DNA from: Pseudovibrio sp. Tun.PSC04-5.I4
Lineage (GTDB): Bacteria; Pseudomonadota; Alphaproteobacteria; Rhizobiales; Stappiaceae
Reading direction: 5' to 3'
NCBI RefSeq assembly: GCF_900104145.1
Contig: NZ_FNLB01000008.1
Location: forward strand, 62,001-126,000
DNA: 64,000 nt
Part shown: positions 23,395-31,762 of the stretch, piece after piece
Layout of the letters: each line of letters begins with the position of its first letter
Numbering within the stretch: the stretch's first letter is position 1
Notes under the pieces: model-generated
What the model was told of the DNA's origin: nothing
Databases searched by the model: none
The model's input: only the letters and a program-made list of their open reading frames with translations
Translations under genes and position numbers: made by a program

Positions 23395-25359
23395 ATGAGT
23401 AAAGAAAACCAGTATAACATCTTGTTAGCAGGCATAGGTGGTGATGCGCATTCTGTAGGTCTTATTTTATTAAATCAAGCGATCTGCCTTGCGGGGTACA
23501 ATGTATACTTCCTAGGTATTCAAAACGATATAAAAGAAGTAATTGCTAAAGCAAAAGGCATGGATGTTGTTATGATATCCTGTATGGATGGGCATGCTCA
23601 TCACTATTTACGGGACTTTCCAAGACTAAGTAAAGAAGAGGAAATTATTTGGTACCTTGGTGGGAATCCTTCTGTCCTATCTATTGATCGAGCTAAACGT
23701 CTTTTTAAAGAAATAGGCTTTCAAAGAGTTTTTCTAAGTTTTGTGGATCTTGCACAGGTTATAAAATCGCTCAAAAAGGACCTTAATGAGAAGGTCCCTC
23801 GACAAGCATTGGCTGTTCCCTTGCAAGGCCTTAATAAAACAAAACATACAGAGTTATGTATCGACAGTCAGGTATCTGATATCGATCACGATTTCGAAAG
23901 AAACAACGTGCTGTTGCAATGGAAAACTGGCGCTGATGTTCGTTCGTTACGCAAGAATGCTGTTTTTCTTGCAGATTGCCCAAACCTCGCACGCCTGCAG
24001 ATGCAAGCAAGCTTGAATGGTGAAGTGTTAATTCAGCCTAGAAGTGGTGTTGCAGAGGAGCAGAAGCAACTTGATATTTTTAAGAAATTGGAGGCAGCTG
24101 GTGCTCCTGTCCTTTCTTATCAAGTGGACTCGTTGACGCGTAACAACAATTATTCTGGTGCCGAGCAAGCAATTATTGAGAGCCGTTATACAGGAGTGTC
24201 TGCGCTAAATGGGTTTCCGGTGGTTAATCACGGAGCTGGCGCATTACAGAGGATTGCTCTCCAAGTCTCTACACCACTGCAGTGCAGACATAGTACAAGA
24301 GATCCTCGGCTGCTAGCAGAAATTTGCTTTGGAGGTGGAGTAACGGCCTTTGAAGGTGGAGCAATTTGTTACAATTTACCTTATTATAAGGACTACTCTG
24401 TCATTCACTCGATACAAGCTTGGAAATATGTTGATAGACTAGTCGGACGTTATTATGAAGATTTCGGTATTATTATAGATAGAGAATTTTTTGGTGTACT
24501 TACCGCGACACTTATTCCTCCATCGATTGCAATCGCTGTTGGGATCCTTGAGAGTGCTCTTGCGGCGAAGCAGGGTGTCAAAGCAGTATCGATCGGCTAC
24601 GCAGAGCAGGGCAATAGAATACAAGATGTCGCTGCAATACAAGCAATTCCTCGGTTAACGAGACAGTTCTTTAGGCTAATAGAACTAGGAGAAATTCAAA
24701 TATCAACGGTATTTCATCAATATATGGCAGCCTTTCCAGAGCAGAAAACTAAAGCAAGAGATCTTATTAGATCGTCTTCTACCACTGCATGCTTATCTAA
24801 AGCAACGCGTATGTTAATAAAGACTAGCGTCGAGGCGTTAAGAATTCCATATGTTGAAGAAAATGTAGAAAGCTTACAACTTGTCAGAGAAGGGATTGAG
24901 GTAAGCTCAGTCACTGCGTTGGACTGGGAAAAAGTTCTGTCTGAGATAAATCTTATTGAAGAAGAAACGATGGCAATCTTGAACTCTGTCCTAGAGTTAG
25001 GCAGAGGAGATGTCGCTCAAGGTTTGATTAAAGCTACTGAAGTTGGTGTAATCGATATTCCATTTTCTCCAAGCATTCATAACGCAGGTAAGGTGATAAC
25101 AGCTCGTGACGTGACAGGCGCAGTCCGTTTTCTGAATACTGGCGCCTTGCCTTTTTCTAAGGATGTTTGTCAGTTCCACGCAGAATGCATGGCAGAACGC
25201 AGCAGGCGCAGCAAGATCCCCCTGCATAGAGGATATGAGATGGTAGAGCAGGACATTTGCAGTATACCTAAAGGCGCGCTTATGGAGTGGCCTATAAGTA
25301 AACAGTCTATCACAGAGTATGAGTGTAAGCGCTGTTTTGATTCCGCCTTACATTTTTGA
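23395..25359 (+). CDS. glutamate mutase (methylaspartate mutase), S and E subunits fused
   Basis: 654 residues. Residues ~8-135 are a B12-binding domain with the GDxHxxG signature (GGDAHSVG), where the His ligates cobalt. Residues ~170-650 match the catalytic E subunit along their whole length, with IQPRSG, LNGFPVVNHG, FEGGAICYNLPY, GYAEQGN, STVFHQYMAAFPE and GVIDIPFSP. The enzyme converts L-glutamate to (2S,3S)-3-methylaspartate by an adenosylcobalamin radical route in the cytoplasm. In clostridia S and E are separate genes with a third reactivase gene; here they are one chain and no reactivase gene is seen. Beside an NRPS, the likely job is to make 3-methylaspartate as a building block. It was probably co-transcribed with the decarboxylase before the IS5 insertion; its current promoter may lie in 23251-23394 or in the element. 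Confidence 0.93.
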   Translation: MSKENQYNILLAGIGGDAHSVGLILLNQAICLAGYNVYFLGIQNDIKEVIAKAKGMDVVMISCMDGHAHHYLRDFPRLSKEEEIIWYLGGNPSVLSIDRAKRLFKEIGFQRVFLSFVDLAQVIKSLKKDLNEKVPRQALAVPLQGLNKTKHTELCIDSQVSDIDHDFERNNVLLQWKTGADVRSLRKNAVFLADCPNLARLQMQASLNGEVLIQPRSGVAEEQKQLDIFKKLEAAGAPVLSYQVDSLTRNNNYSGAEQAIIESRYTGVSALNGFPVVNHGAGALQRIALQVSTPLQCRHSTRDPRLLAEICFGGGVTAFEGGAICYNLPYYKDYSVIHSIQAWKYVDRLVGRYYEDFGIIIDREFFGVLTATLIPPSIAIAVGILESALAAKQGVKAVSIGYAEQGNRIQDVAAIQAIPRLTRQFFRLIELGEIQISTVFHQYMAAFPEQKTKARDLIRSSSTTACLSKATRMLIKTSVEALRIPYVEENVESLQLVREGIEVSSVTALDWEKVLSEINLIEEETMAILNSVLELGRGDVAQGLIKATEVGVIDIPFSPSIHNAGKVITARDVTGAVRFLNTGALPFSKDVCQFHAECMAERSRRSKIPLHRGYEMVEQDICSIPKGALMEWPISKQSITEYECKRCFDSALHF

Positions 25360-25685
25360 CTATATGAGCGAAGCTTCTAGCGATTAAAGCTGGAGGAATT
25401 ATGTTAGTGCCTGTTGTGAAGAAGCTCCGTGTACAGAGATGGCTCAGGTTTTTTGGACAGGTAGTATAAGTGGATTTAGCTCCTGAAACTGGCATGATGC
25501 CACCAACAGGAGAACACCAAGGCACTAAATCGCTTTGCGATACTGGCGCTGTTTGTGAGCATTGCACTGGATATGAATTTATTGCACGGGGTTAGCATCG
25601 GGTGTGTGCTGTTGGTGCAGCAATTCTCATAATGAATATTGTCATCGCCGAAAGTGCCTTTGACACGGCGCTGATGGGGTTGATG
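25360..25685. other. intergenic stretch with an unidentified decayed frame
   Basis: 326 bp with no intact gene. A plus-strand frame at about 25519-25630 reads like a membrane-protein fragment (FAILALFVSIALDM), ends at a TAA and continues in another frame. It could be the remains of a transporter gene cut by the IS5 element on its right, but I cannot name it. Confidence 0.3.
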
Positions 25686-26790
25686 GACACATGTTGCATA
25701 AATACGCTTCCGGCGTATATTCCGGCTGATATTTCCTTCAATGAAGATTCACTTCATGCCGTTTAAAGCCAATGCTGATCGCCGACATAAGTTTGCCAAA
25801 GCCAACTACAAAGTGACGAACTGGTCGAAGTATAATGAAAGCTTGCGTCGTCGCGGCGATGTCACGGTTTGGATTGAAGAGAGCGCTGCCAAGGCTTGGT
25901 TTGCACCCGAGAACCAACGACGTGGACGGCCCGCCAAGTTTTCAGAGCTTGCCATTGAAACCTGTTTGCAGATCCGGGTCGTATTCGGTCTTGCTTTGAG
26001 GCAGACTCAAGGGTTTGTGAGGTCTGTGTTCCATTTGATGGAGTTGGTTTTACCGGTTCCTGACTTTTCAACCCTGTCGCGCCGCGCAGATGGCTTGAAA
26101 CTTTCAAAACCCAAACCGCGAACGAACTCTGAGCCAGTAGCGCTGGTAATCGATAGTACAGGCGTTAAGATCTTTGGTGCCGGAGAATGGCAGGAAACCA
26201 AGCATGGAACCAGGATAAAGCGCAGAACTTGGCGCAAAATTCACCTTGGCCTTGATCTAAATACCGGCGAAATCGTATGTTCTGAACTGACTGAGGATAC
26301 GGTTGCCGATCCAGCCGTTGTGCCGGATCTGTTGGATCAGGTTGAGGGTCCGGTGGCAACGTTTTTAGGGGATGGCGCTTATGATGGCTTCACGACACGA
26401 CAGGAAATAGCAAAGCGCTATGACGGTGTTGAGATCATCATTCCACCTCCCAAAACAGCTATCCCCGGCCCACAGGCTGCCACCGCCCCCACTGCTCGCG
26501 ACCGGGATATTCTTGCCATTCAAAAGAACGGCAGGATGTCTTGGCAAAAGCAAACCGGATATGGTCGAAGGTCTCGAGGCGAAACCTTGATGGGCCGCTT
26601 TAAGCAGGTGATCGGGACCACGCTCAGGTCACGAAAGCTGAACAATCAGAGGACAGAGGCAAAACTTGGCGTCGCCGTCCTCAACACAATGACCGCCCTC
26701 GGACGCGCTGCGTTCAAGAAGGTTTCTGCATGATCAGATGCATGGGATTGGGCAAGCTGCAAGCTAATTTCGAATTGTGCAACAAGGCCC
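25686..26790 (+). mobile_element. IS5-family insertion sequence, copy 2 (looks intact)
   Basis: The left end carries TGTTGCATAAAT near 25690 and the right end, on the opposite strand, GGGCCTTGTTGCACAA from 26790. Such ends are typical of IS5 relatives. The single transposase gene is open throughout. Its right end lies inside a minus-strand gene and supplies that gene's present stop codon. A relic of the same left end is found at 31259. Confidence 0.75.
25741..26733 (+). CDS. IS5-family transposase
   Basis: 330 residues, full length for the family. The N-terminal part (RRHKFAKANYKVTNW) precedes a DDE catalytic core with VIDSTGVKIFGAGEW (~140), LGDGAYDG (~215) and a C-terminal segment with ETLMGRFKQVIG and NQRTEAKLGV (~285-315) holding the likely Glu. 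A second in-frame ATG (MPFKANA) 15 bases downstream is an equally possible start. It should cut and move copies carrying its inverted ends. Confidence 0.9.
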   Translation: MKIHFMPFKANADRRHKFAKANYKVTNWSKYNESLRRRGDVTVWIEESAAKAWFAPENQRRGRPAKFSELAIETCLQIRVVFGLALRQTQGFVRSVFHLMELVLPVPDFSTLSRRADGLKLSKPKPRTNSEPVALVIDSTGVKIFGAGEWQETKHGTRIKRRTWRKIHLGLDLNTGEIVCSELTEDTVADPAVVPDLLDQVEGPVATFLGDGAYDGFTTRQEIAKRYDGVEIIIPPPKTAIPGPQAATAPTARDRDILAIQKNGRMSWQKQTGYGRRSRGETLMGRFKQVIGTTLRSRKLNNQRTEAKLGVAVLNTMTALGRAAFKKVSA

Positions 26791-27635
26791 ATCAGAAGGC
26801 ACATCGAGAATTTCATATTCATCCGGATCAATGGTCTTACGATCCATCAACTCTGCAGGCACTTCTAAAATCTCTATTCTTTGAGCTGGAAAATAAGCAT
26901 ATTTCTGGTCTTCGAGCTTTCTGGACAACAGCAAATCGGTTGCATTTATTCGTTCAGGAAACGCACTCAAGTTATGAAAATACTGGCCCATATCATCGTC
27001 AAAGCGCGAGCGGAAGATTTTCCCATCTGTATCTTTGAGCACTTGGTTACGGACTAAATCATCAATATCTTTTTGCTCCAGATTTTTTGTAAAATGGCCT
27101 ACAAACTCATGCAGTTTTTCAAAGCCTGGAAGCTTTTCATTTACACCCAGCATCCAATAGAACGCGGTTGAGTGAGGCAGGTCATCTGGATCTTGTTGAT
27201 GCCTTTCCCAGCTAATCGCGTACATGTGCGCTCTATTGACGACGACCCATTTATTGTTGAGAGTTTTAAACGATAAGAATTGGCCTGGACTATCTGATGG
27301 TCTCCCTCGATCTTCGAACTCCATTTCCAAGAGGCCTGCTGTGCTTTGGCTGATCGGATAGACGACTTCAAAGTTTTTTGTTTTCAAGTGCAACGATCCG
27401 AAAAGGGTTTCCTGCTCCAACCCTCCAAGTTTCACGGCTCGCACGTCCAACATTCTTGCGTTTGAGTAAAGCGCATTTGGCGGCACTTCCAAGGCTCAGT
27501 GACCTTGGACGTTTCCCCAGATCCATCGGATCTGAGTGTTTTCCCACAGTCTATCATGTAGAGAGGATAGCCAGATTTCTGGCTTAATTCGGTCTGCCTG
27601 CCCTGCTCGCCTTTGCGAATATCTTTCAAAGGCAT
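26790..27635 (-). pseudogene. unidentified protein gene, frameshifted and cut by IS5
   Basis: The main frame (27492-26764) encodes about 240 residues rich in charged groups, with no family I recognise. Its last eight residues and stop come from the IS5 right end, so the true C-terminus is lost. Upstream, another frame from an ATG at 27635 (MPLKDIRKGEQG) reads toward the same place. A one-base change near 27498 would join KVTEP to LEVPPNA, giving one longer protein. I therefore read this as a single gene with a frameshift and an IS truncation. Its neighbours (topoisomerase III fragment, mobile elements) hint at a plasmid or conjugative origin, but that is a guess. Confidence 0.4.
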
Positions 27636-28076
27636 TCTGCACTCCCTGCAACGAGGAGCCCTTGCACATCCCATGCGCACATTACGCATTTCCTAAGCGG
27701 GTGCGCAGCACCCCTCTTGCGAGCTCAGGAAAACATGCCGAAGGCGTGTTTTGAGTAGCGAGCAGCAACAAAGCGTGTGATGGAAGGTGAGCGACAAGGA
27801 ATTGCATAGCAAGACCGCCGTGCCGAAGCTGTAATCACACCCCGGTCCTCTCACGGTCTCCCCTACCCCACAAACTTATCACCTTTGAAATGAAACAGTT
27901 GCAGCCAACGCTCGCCCTCTTACAGAGCTGAGTGATTTTTCTTGCAGCTCGAAACTGGTCGAGTAGAATCGCATGGATTGAAACATAGATTGGAGTTGCC
28001 TCCTCCGCTCTAAGGACTTTCAAGAAACTCATTCTTCGAGCACGCGCAAAATCAACGATCACTCGCCTAGGGCATC
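27636..28076. other. 440-bp gap, no confident gene
   Basis: No recognisable gene. A strong hairpin lies at 27730-27752 (AAAACATGCC / GGCGTGTTTT). A 75-codon frame at 28062-27835 on the minus strand is divergent from the topoisomerase fragment, but its protein is unlike anything I recognise. The gap probably holds the promoter of the topoisomerase fragment. Confidence 0.3.
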
Positions 28077-28517
28077 ATGAACTCAATCATCATTACCGAA
28101 AAACCTTCCCAAGCCCGCAATGTCCTGAAAGCGGTCGGCACTCGCTATGGAGAGGTCTTTGCAGCACAAGGTCACTTGCTGCGCCTTCAATCTCCTGATG
28201 AGGCCAATCCAGAATGGAAAGCCTGGTCAACGGCGTTGCTGCGGCCCCAAAGTGGCCGGTACTTGCTGGTTGCAGATAGATCCAATGGTAAGGGCGAGCG
28301 ACTGGATAAGATCAAGCAGGCGTTAAAGTCTGCTGATCAGGTCATCATCGCAACTGACTGCGACCGTGAAGGTCAGGCAATCGGTGAGAACCTTCTGCAT
28401 TTTTATGGGTTCAAAGGCCGCGTATTGCGGGCAATGTTTACGGCGGAAGATGAAAAGACGCTTCGCGAGGCATTTGTTGTCAATGCTGGATGTATTCTCC
28501 CCATTTGTGCTGCTTGA
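28077..28517 (+). pseudogene. topoisomerase III / TopA-like N-terminal fragment
   Basis: The frame begins with IIITEKPSQARNV and holds the acidic TOPRIM motif IATDCDREGQAIGENLLH (~97-114), both diagnostic for type IA topoisomerases of the TopB/TraE kind. Similarity ends at about residue 132 (TLREAF), after which the frame runs into unrelated sequence and stops. Full-length relatives exceed 600 residues and have a catalytic Tyr, which is absent, so the product cannot work. Such genes are often on plasmids and conjugative elements. The break lies just left of a perfect palindrome and an IS256-type element. Confidence 0.8.
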
Positions 28518-28542
28518 AAATTTCCCACTTTCGCAGCTTTGA

Positions 28543-28578
28543 CTTTTGATTGAAGGGGCATGCCCCTTCAATCAAAAG
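28543..28578. repeat. perfect 36-bp palindrome
   Basis: Two 18-base arms (left arm CTTTTGATTGAAGGGGCA) with no loop form a perfect inverted repeat between the topoisomerase fragment and the IS256 element. It could be a bidirectional terminator or the remnant of a recombination site. No run of T follows at once, so a simple terminator is not certain. Confidence 0.7.
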
Positions 28579-28641
28579 CTGGCCAAACTCTCCCTCACGT
28601 TCCGGTTGGAAAAAGGGGTGCGGAGGGGTGGTCAATCTCGG

Positions 28642-30036
28642 GAAGAGAGCTAACGGTGAATCTTGGTGACGGAGTGAATTGCGGCGTATCATAGCAAGTG
28701 TTCGAAGCTTGCTTTTGACTCCAGAGGAGCTGATACGCCTATGACAGATGATAGTGTTATCCCGCTTGTGCAGCCAGGGGAATTTCAAGATGCGCTCACG
28801 GAAGTTTTGCGTTCGGGTGCACAGCAACTTTTGCGAGCGGCCATTGAGAGTGAAGTCATGAGCGTGCTTTCGCTTTACTCGGACTTAAAATTACCAGATG
28901 GCCGTCAGCGGGTGGTCCGGCATGGGCATTTGCCAGAGCGCCAGGTCCAAACTGGGGTTGGGCCTGTCACGGTCAGCAAACCTCGGATCCGGGATCGAGA
29001 TGAGAATGCAGAAGAGAAAATTCATTACCATTCCAATCTGTTACCTAATTATCTGCGCCGTTCAACCAGTCTTGATGAATTGATCCCAGCGCTCTATTTG
29101 CGTGGGGTTTCCACCAATGATGTTCAGCAAGCTTTAAGTGCTTTGTTGGGTGTTGATGCTCCCAACCTTTCGCCGGATGTCATCCGCGGCCTTGTCAAAA
29201 GCTGGCGATCTTTATGGGAAGAGTGGAAAACTCGAGACCTGTCAGCGCGCAACTACGTTTATATGTGGGCAGATGGCATCTATCTGAAAGCCCGGGGAGA
29301 ACGGGAAAGTCGCTGTATTCTGGTGTTGATCGGGGCAACACCGGAAGGCAAGAAAGAGCTGATTGGCTTTGATGATGGCTACCGGGAAGATACTCAGAGC
29401 TGGCGGGAACTATTGCTTGCTCTCAAAGCTCGTGGCCTGCAGATCGAACCGAAATTAGCAGTGGGAGATGGTGCTCTGGGTTTCTGGGCGGCATTGCGGG
29501 AAGTCTTTGGCACAACAAAAGCTCAACGCTGCTGGGTCCACAAGACAATGAACGTCCTAAGCAAAATGCCTAAATCCTTGCAGGCCAAAGCGAAAAAGGA
29601 TCTACAGGATATCTGGATGGCGGAAAATCGTGCAGATGCAGAGACGGCTTTTGATCTTTTCATAGAGAAATTTGAGGTTAAATACCCCAAAGCCACGCAA
29701 TGCCTTGCCAAGGATAGGATCGAACTGTTGGCTTTTTATGACTTTCCTGCTGAGCATTGGGGGCATATCAGAACCACCAATCCAATTGAATCAACCTTTG
29801 CAACTGTGCGCCATAGAACAAGGCAAACCAAGAATTGCCTCTCCCGGGATACTGCAATGCCAATGGTCTTCATGCTGATCAAGGCAGCGGAGAAGCGCTG
29901 GCAGAAATTGAGAGGCAAAAATCAATTGCCTAAGATAATACAGGGTGTCATCTTCACGAATGGCATCGAGAGTGATGCAAACCAAAATCACGCCGCGTGA
30001 AACCCATCACCAACTTTTGCGGTTAGCTCTTCTTCA
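28642..30036 (+). mobile_element. IS256-family insertion sequence
   Basis: Imperfect inverted ends of about 32 bp: GAAGAGAGCTAACGGTGAAT at the left and, on the opposite strand, GAAGAAGAGCTAACCGCAAA at the right, both followed by TTGGTGA. The length of about 1.4 kb and the single Mutator-type transposase fit IS256. The flanks show no obvious target duplication and come from two unrelated broken genes, which suggests deletion or recombination next to the element. Confidence 0.8.
28741..30000 (+). CDS. IS256-family (Mutator-type) transposase
   Basis: 419 residues, full length. It shows LPNYLRRSTSLDELIPALYLRG, the YMWADGIYLKA Asp motif (~178), VGDGALGFW (~243), the CWVHKTMNVL stretch (~263) and NPIESTF with the likely catalytic Glu (~350), all standard for this family. 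The frame is intact, so the element may still be active. The start ATG at 28741 follows a GGAG box (CAGAGGAGCTGATACGCCTATG). Confidence 0.93.
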   Translation: MTDDSVIPLVQPGEFQDALTEVLRSGAQQLLRAAIESEVMSVLSLYSDLKLPDGRQRVVRHGHLPERQVQTGVGPVTVSKPRIRDRDENAEEKIHYHSNLLPNYLRRSTSLDELIPALYLRGVSTNDVQQALSALLGVDAPNLSPDVIRGLVKSWRSLWEEWKTRDLSARNYVYMWADGIYLKARGERESRCILVLIGATPEGKKELIGFDDGYREDTQSWRELLLALKARGLQIEPKLAVGDGALGFWAALREVFGTTKAQRCWVHKTMNVLSKMPKSLQAKAKKDLQDIWMAENRADAETAFDLFIEKFEVKYPKATQCLAKDRIELLAFYDFPAEHWGHIRTTNPIESTFATVRHRTRQTKNCLSRDTAMPMVFMLIKAAEKRWQKLRGKNQLPKIIQGVIFTNGIESDANQNHAA

Positions 30037-30146
30037 TGATGTCCTGTGCCATCAGCGGCTATCTGCTGGGCGTCAATCCATTCGATCAGAGCGGAGTTGA
30101 TGAGTACAAAAGCGAGATGCTGCGAATTTTAAAAAGTAGAAGTTAG
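30032..30146 (+). pseudogene. pgi: glucose-6-phosphate isomerase C-terminal relic
   Basis: The last 38 codons before a TAG read AISGYLLGVNPFDQSGVDEY and onward, the conserved C-terminal signature of bacterial glucose-6-phosphate isomerase (CAISGYLLGVNPFDQPGVE). Everything upstream is replaced by the IS256 element, so this is a truncated remnant. The neighbouring DeoR-type regulator may once have controlled it as part of a sugar-use operon. Confidence 0.75.
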
Positions 30147-30334
30147 AGCTTCGATAGTGTTTGAGGAATAACTCATACGGGAAATAAACAAATGTTAGTA
30201 AATGGTGGAGGGCTTGGACTTTCACCATTTCTCGAAGTACTGTGCTCACAAATGTTCGAAATTGTAACTGAACGTATTCTCACGACAAAAACGAAATTGA
30301 TGACCTGAGATCTCTCTCCGTAAGTCAAGGAAGA

Positions 30335-31168
30335 ATGATGAAGCACAAAGACGATATGCAGTCAGGAGAAGAGGCGTTAGAGACCTATCAAATGTCCGAC
30401 ACAGAAGAATTTTCTACAAATCCTCGACAGGAAATGCTCGTAAACTTGGTCAATGAAAACCAGTATGCCAGTGTTGAGCAACTTGCTGCCGAATTGAGTG
30501 TGTCTACACAGACCATTCGGCGAGACATTCGAAAATTGTCGGAGCTGAAACTGCTGGCGCGCTATCATGGTGGGGTCGCGCGAAGATCTTCGGTTGTAAA
30601 TGTTGATTACGAAGTTCGCCAAACAACCGGGCGCGAAGAGAAGGAGTCGATTGCTCAGACAGTGGTTGATCAGATTGAAGATAACAGCACTGTCTTTCTC
30701 TCAATTGGCTCCACTATCGACATTATTGCCAAGCAACTCCTTAAACGGAAGGGGCTTCGGGTCATCACCAATAGCCTTAATGTGGCACATTTGTTGTACA
30801 CCAACAGCGATTTTGAGCTGTTGATACCGGGTGGGCGTGTCAGATCTAGAAGCAGTGGTGTTATTGGCCATACCGCTTTGGACTATGTGAGGCAGTTTCG
30901 CGTCGATTACCTGGTCATGAGCCTTGGTGCGATTGCTCCAGATGGCATGATGCTGGACTATGATTTTAATGAGGTCAGCATCGTCAAGGCGGTTATGGAA
31001 AGAGCACATGCCACCTTCGTGGCTATGGAAGCAAAGAAATTTTCAACCAAAGCCGCTGTCGAAATCGGCCACATAAGCAATATCGATGTGCTCTTTACAG
31101 ATGAAGACCCGCCATCAGAGCTGATGAAGATTATCCAAAGCCACAATGTGACTATCAAAATTTGCTAG
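30335..31168 (+). CDS. DeoR/GlpR-family transcriptional regulator
   Basis: 277 residues. An N-terminal winged helix-turn-helix (~47-85, VEQLAAELSVSTQTIRRDI, ending in ARYHGGV) is followed by a DeoR C-terminal sensor domain (~105-260) with the sugar-phosphate-binding motif FLSIGSTIDIIA and a conserved NSLNVAHLL segment. These proteins usually repress sugar catabolism genes and are released by a phosphorylated sugar. The start has an AAGGA box three bases ahead of ATG 30335; the ATG at 30338 is also possible. Its targets are unknown; the pgi relic on its left suggests a lost sugar operon. Confidence 0.9.
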   Translation: MMKHKDDMQSGEEALETYQMSDTEEFSTNPRQEMLVNLVNENQYASVEQLAAELSVSTQTIRRDIRKLSELKLLARYHGGVARRSSVVNVDYEVRQTTGREEKESIAQTVVDQIEDNSTVFLSIGSTIDIIAKQLLKRKGLRVITNSLNVAHLLYTNSDFELLIPGGRVRSRSSGVIGHTALDYVRQFRVDYLVMSLGAIAPDGMMLDYDFNEVSIVKAVMERAHATFVAMEAKKFSTKAAVEIGHISNIDVLFTDEDPPSELMKIIQSHNVTIKIC

Positions 31169-31258
31169 AAAGTGATGGGAATTCGGTTTCAAACAGAGCC
31201 TCTGATGGCTAATTGTCCCCAACCGCACTCCCTCCTTTCTGCAGAAGGTGCATCCGGA

Positions 31259-31358
31259 GGGCCGTGTTGCACAAATCCGCTTCTGACGTATATTTTGGCT
31301 GATGTTTTCGTCAGTGAAGATGCTCTTTATGCCGTTTAAAGCCAATGCTGGGCGCCAA
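31259..31358 (+). mobile_element. IS5 left-end relic
   Basis: GGGCCGTGTTGCACAAATCC followed by sequence up to about 31358 matches the left end and first transposase codons (MPFKANA) of the IS5 element at 25686. The rest of the element is missing. Confidence 0.75.
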
Positions 31359-31438
31359 GTTTTCGAAGCTTGCCTTTCCTAAGGACGCAAGAGCGTCAGA
31401 CAAGGGGTGAGAGAGCCATGTCGAGCGCCATAATCACA

Positions 31439-31698
31439 TCACGCCGGTTTAACCGTGCTACAACTCTGTGTAGCAAAATCGACAAGAGAACCAAGAGCAG
31501 TGAAAGCGGCTTCAGCAAGGATTTCCTGCGAGAACTCCAATCCCGGTACAACGTCTTCTAAAGCAAGCAGAAACTGAACAAAGAGGATGGAGTCTGATCA
31601 AGGTCATTTGCCATATCAGTATCGAGCGTCAAATCATCGGTGTTCTCTCCGGAGACAGAAGCTAGAACTTTATTAATTTCTGTGAAAATTGTAGACAT
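31439..31698 (-). pseudogene. acyl/peptidyl carrier protein, one-base frameshift
   Basis: From ATG 31698 the frame reads MSTIFTEINKVLASVSGEN and then LDTDMANDLD before running to an early stop. Shifting one base gives SDSILFVQFLLALEDVVPGL and a natural stop at 31439. Joined, the product is an 87-residue carrier protein with the DSI motif whose Ser carries phosphopantetheine. Restoring one G (CTTGATCAG to CTTGGATCAG) gives the usual NDLGSDSI. The break is just ahead of the modified Ser, so the current product is inactive unless the base is a sequencing error. It is the last gene of the exporter operon, 64 bp after permease 2, and a decayed DltA-like adenylation gene lies divergently beyond that operon. 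Confidence 0.75.
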
Positions 31699-31762
31699 AA
31701 TAAAATTCTCCAAGTTTACGCTGATATTAAATATTTCAATGATTTAGAGTAATTTTTTGATG

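Noticed and set aside
119..25359. Assignment to a named product such as a pseudovibriamide or microcystin-like peptide
   Set aside because: Module order and predicted residues do not let me identify any known product, and part of the cluster is outside the window.
27835..28062. 75-codon minus-strand frame next to the topoisomerase fragment
   Set aside because: No family resemblance or clear ribosome site; mentioned only in the gap description.
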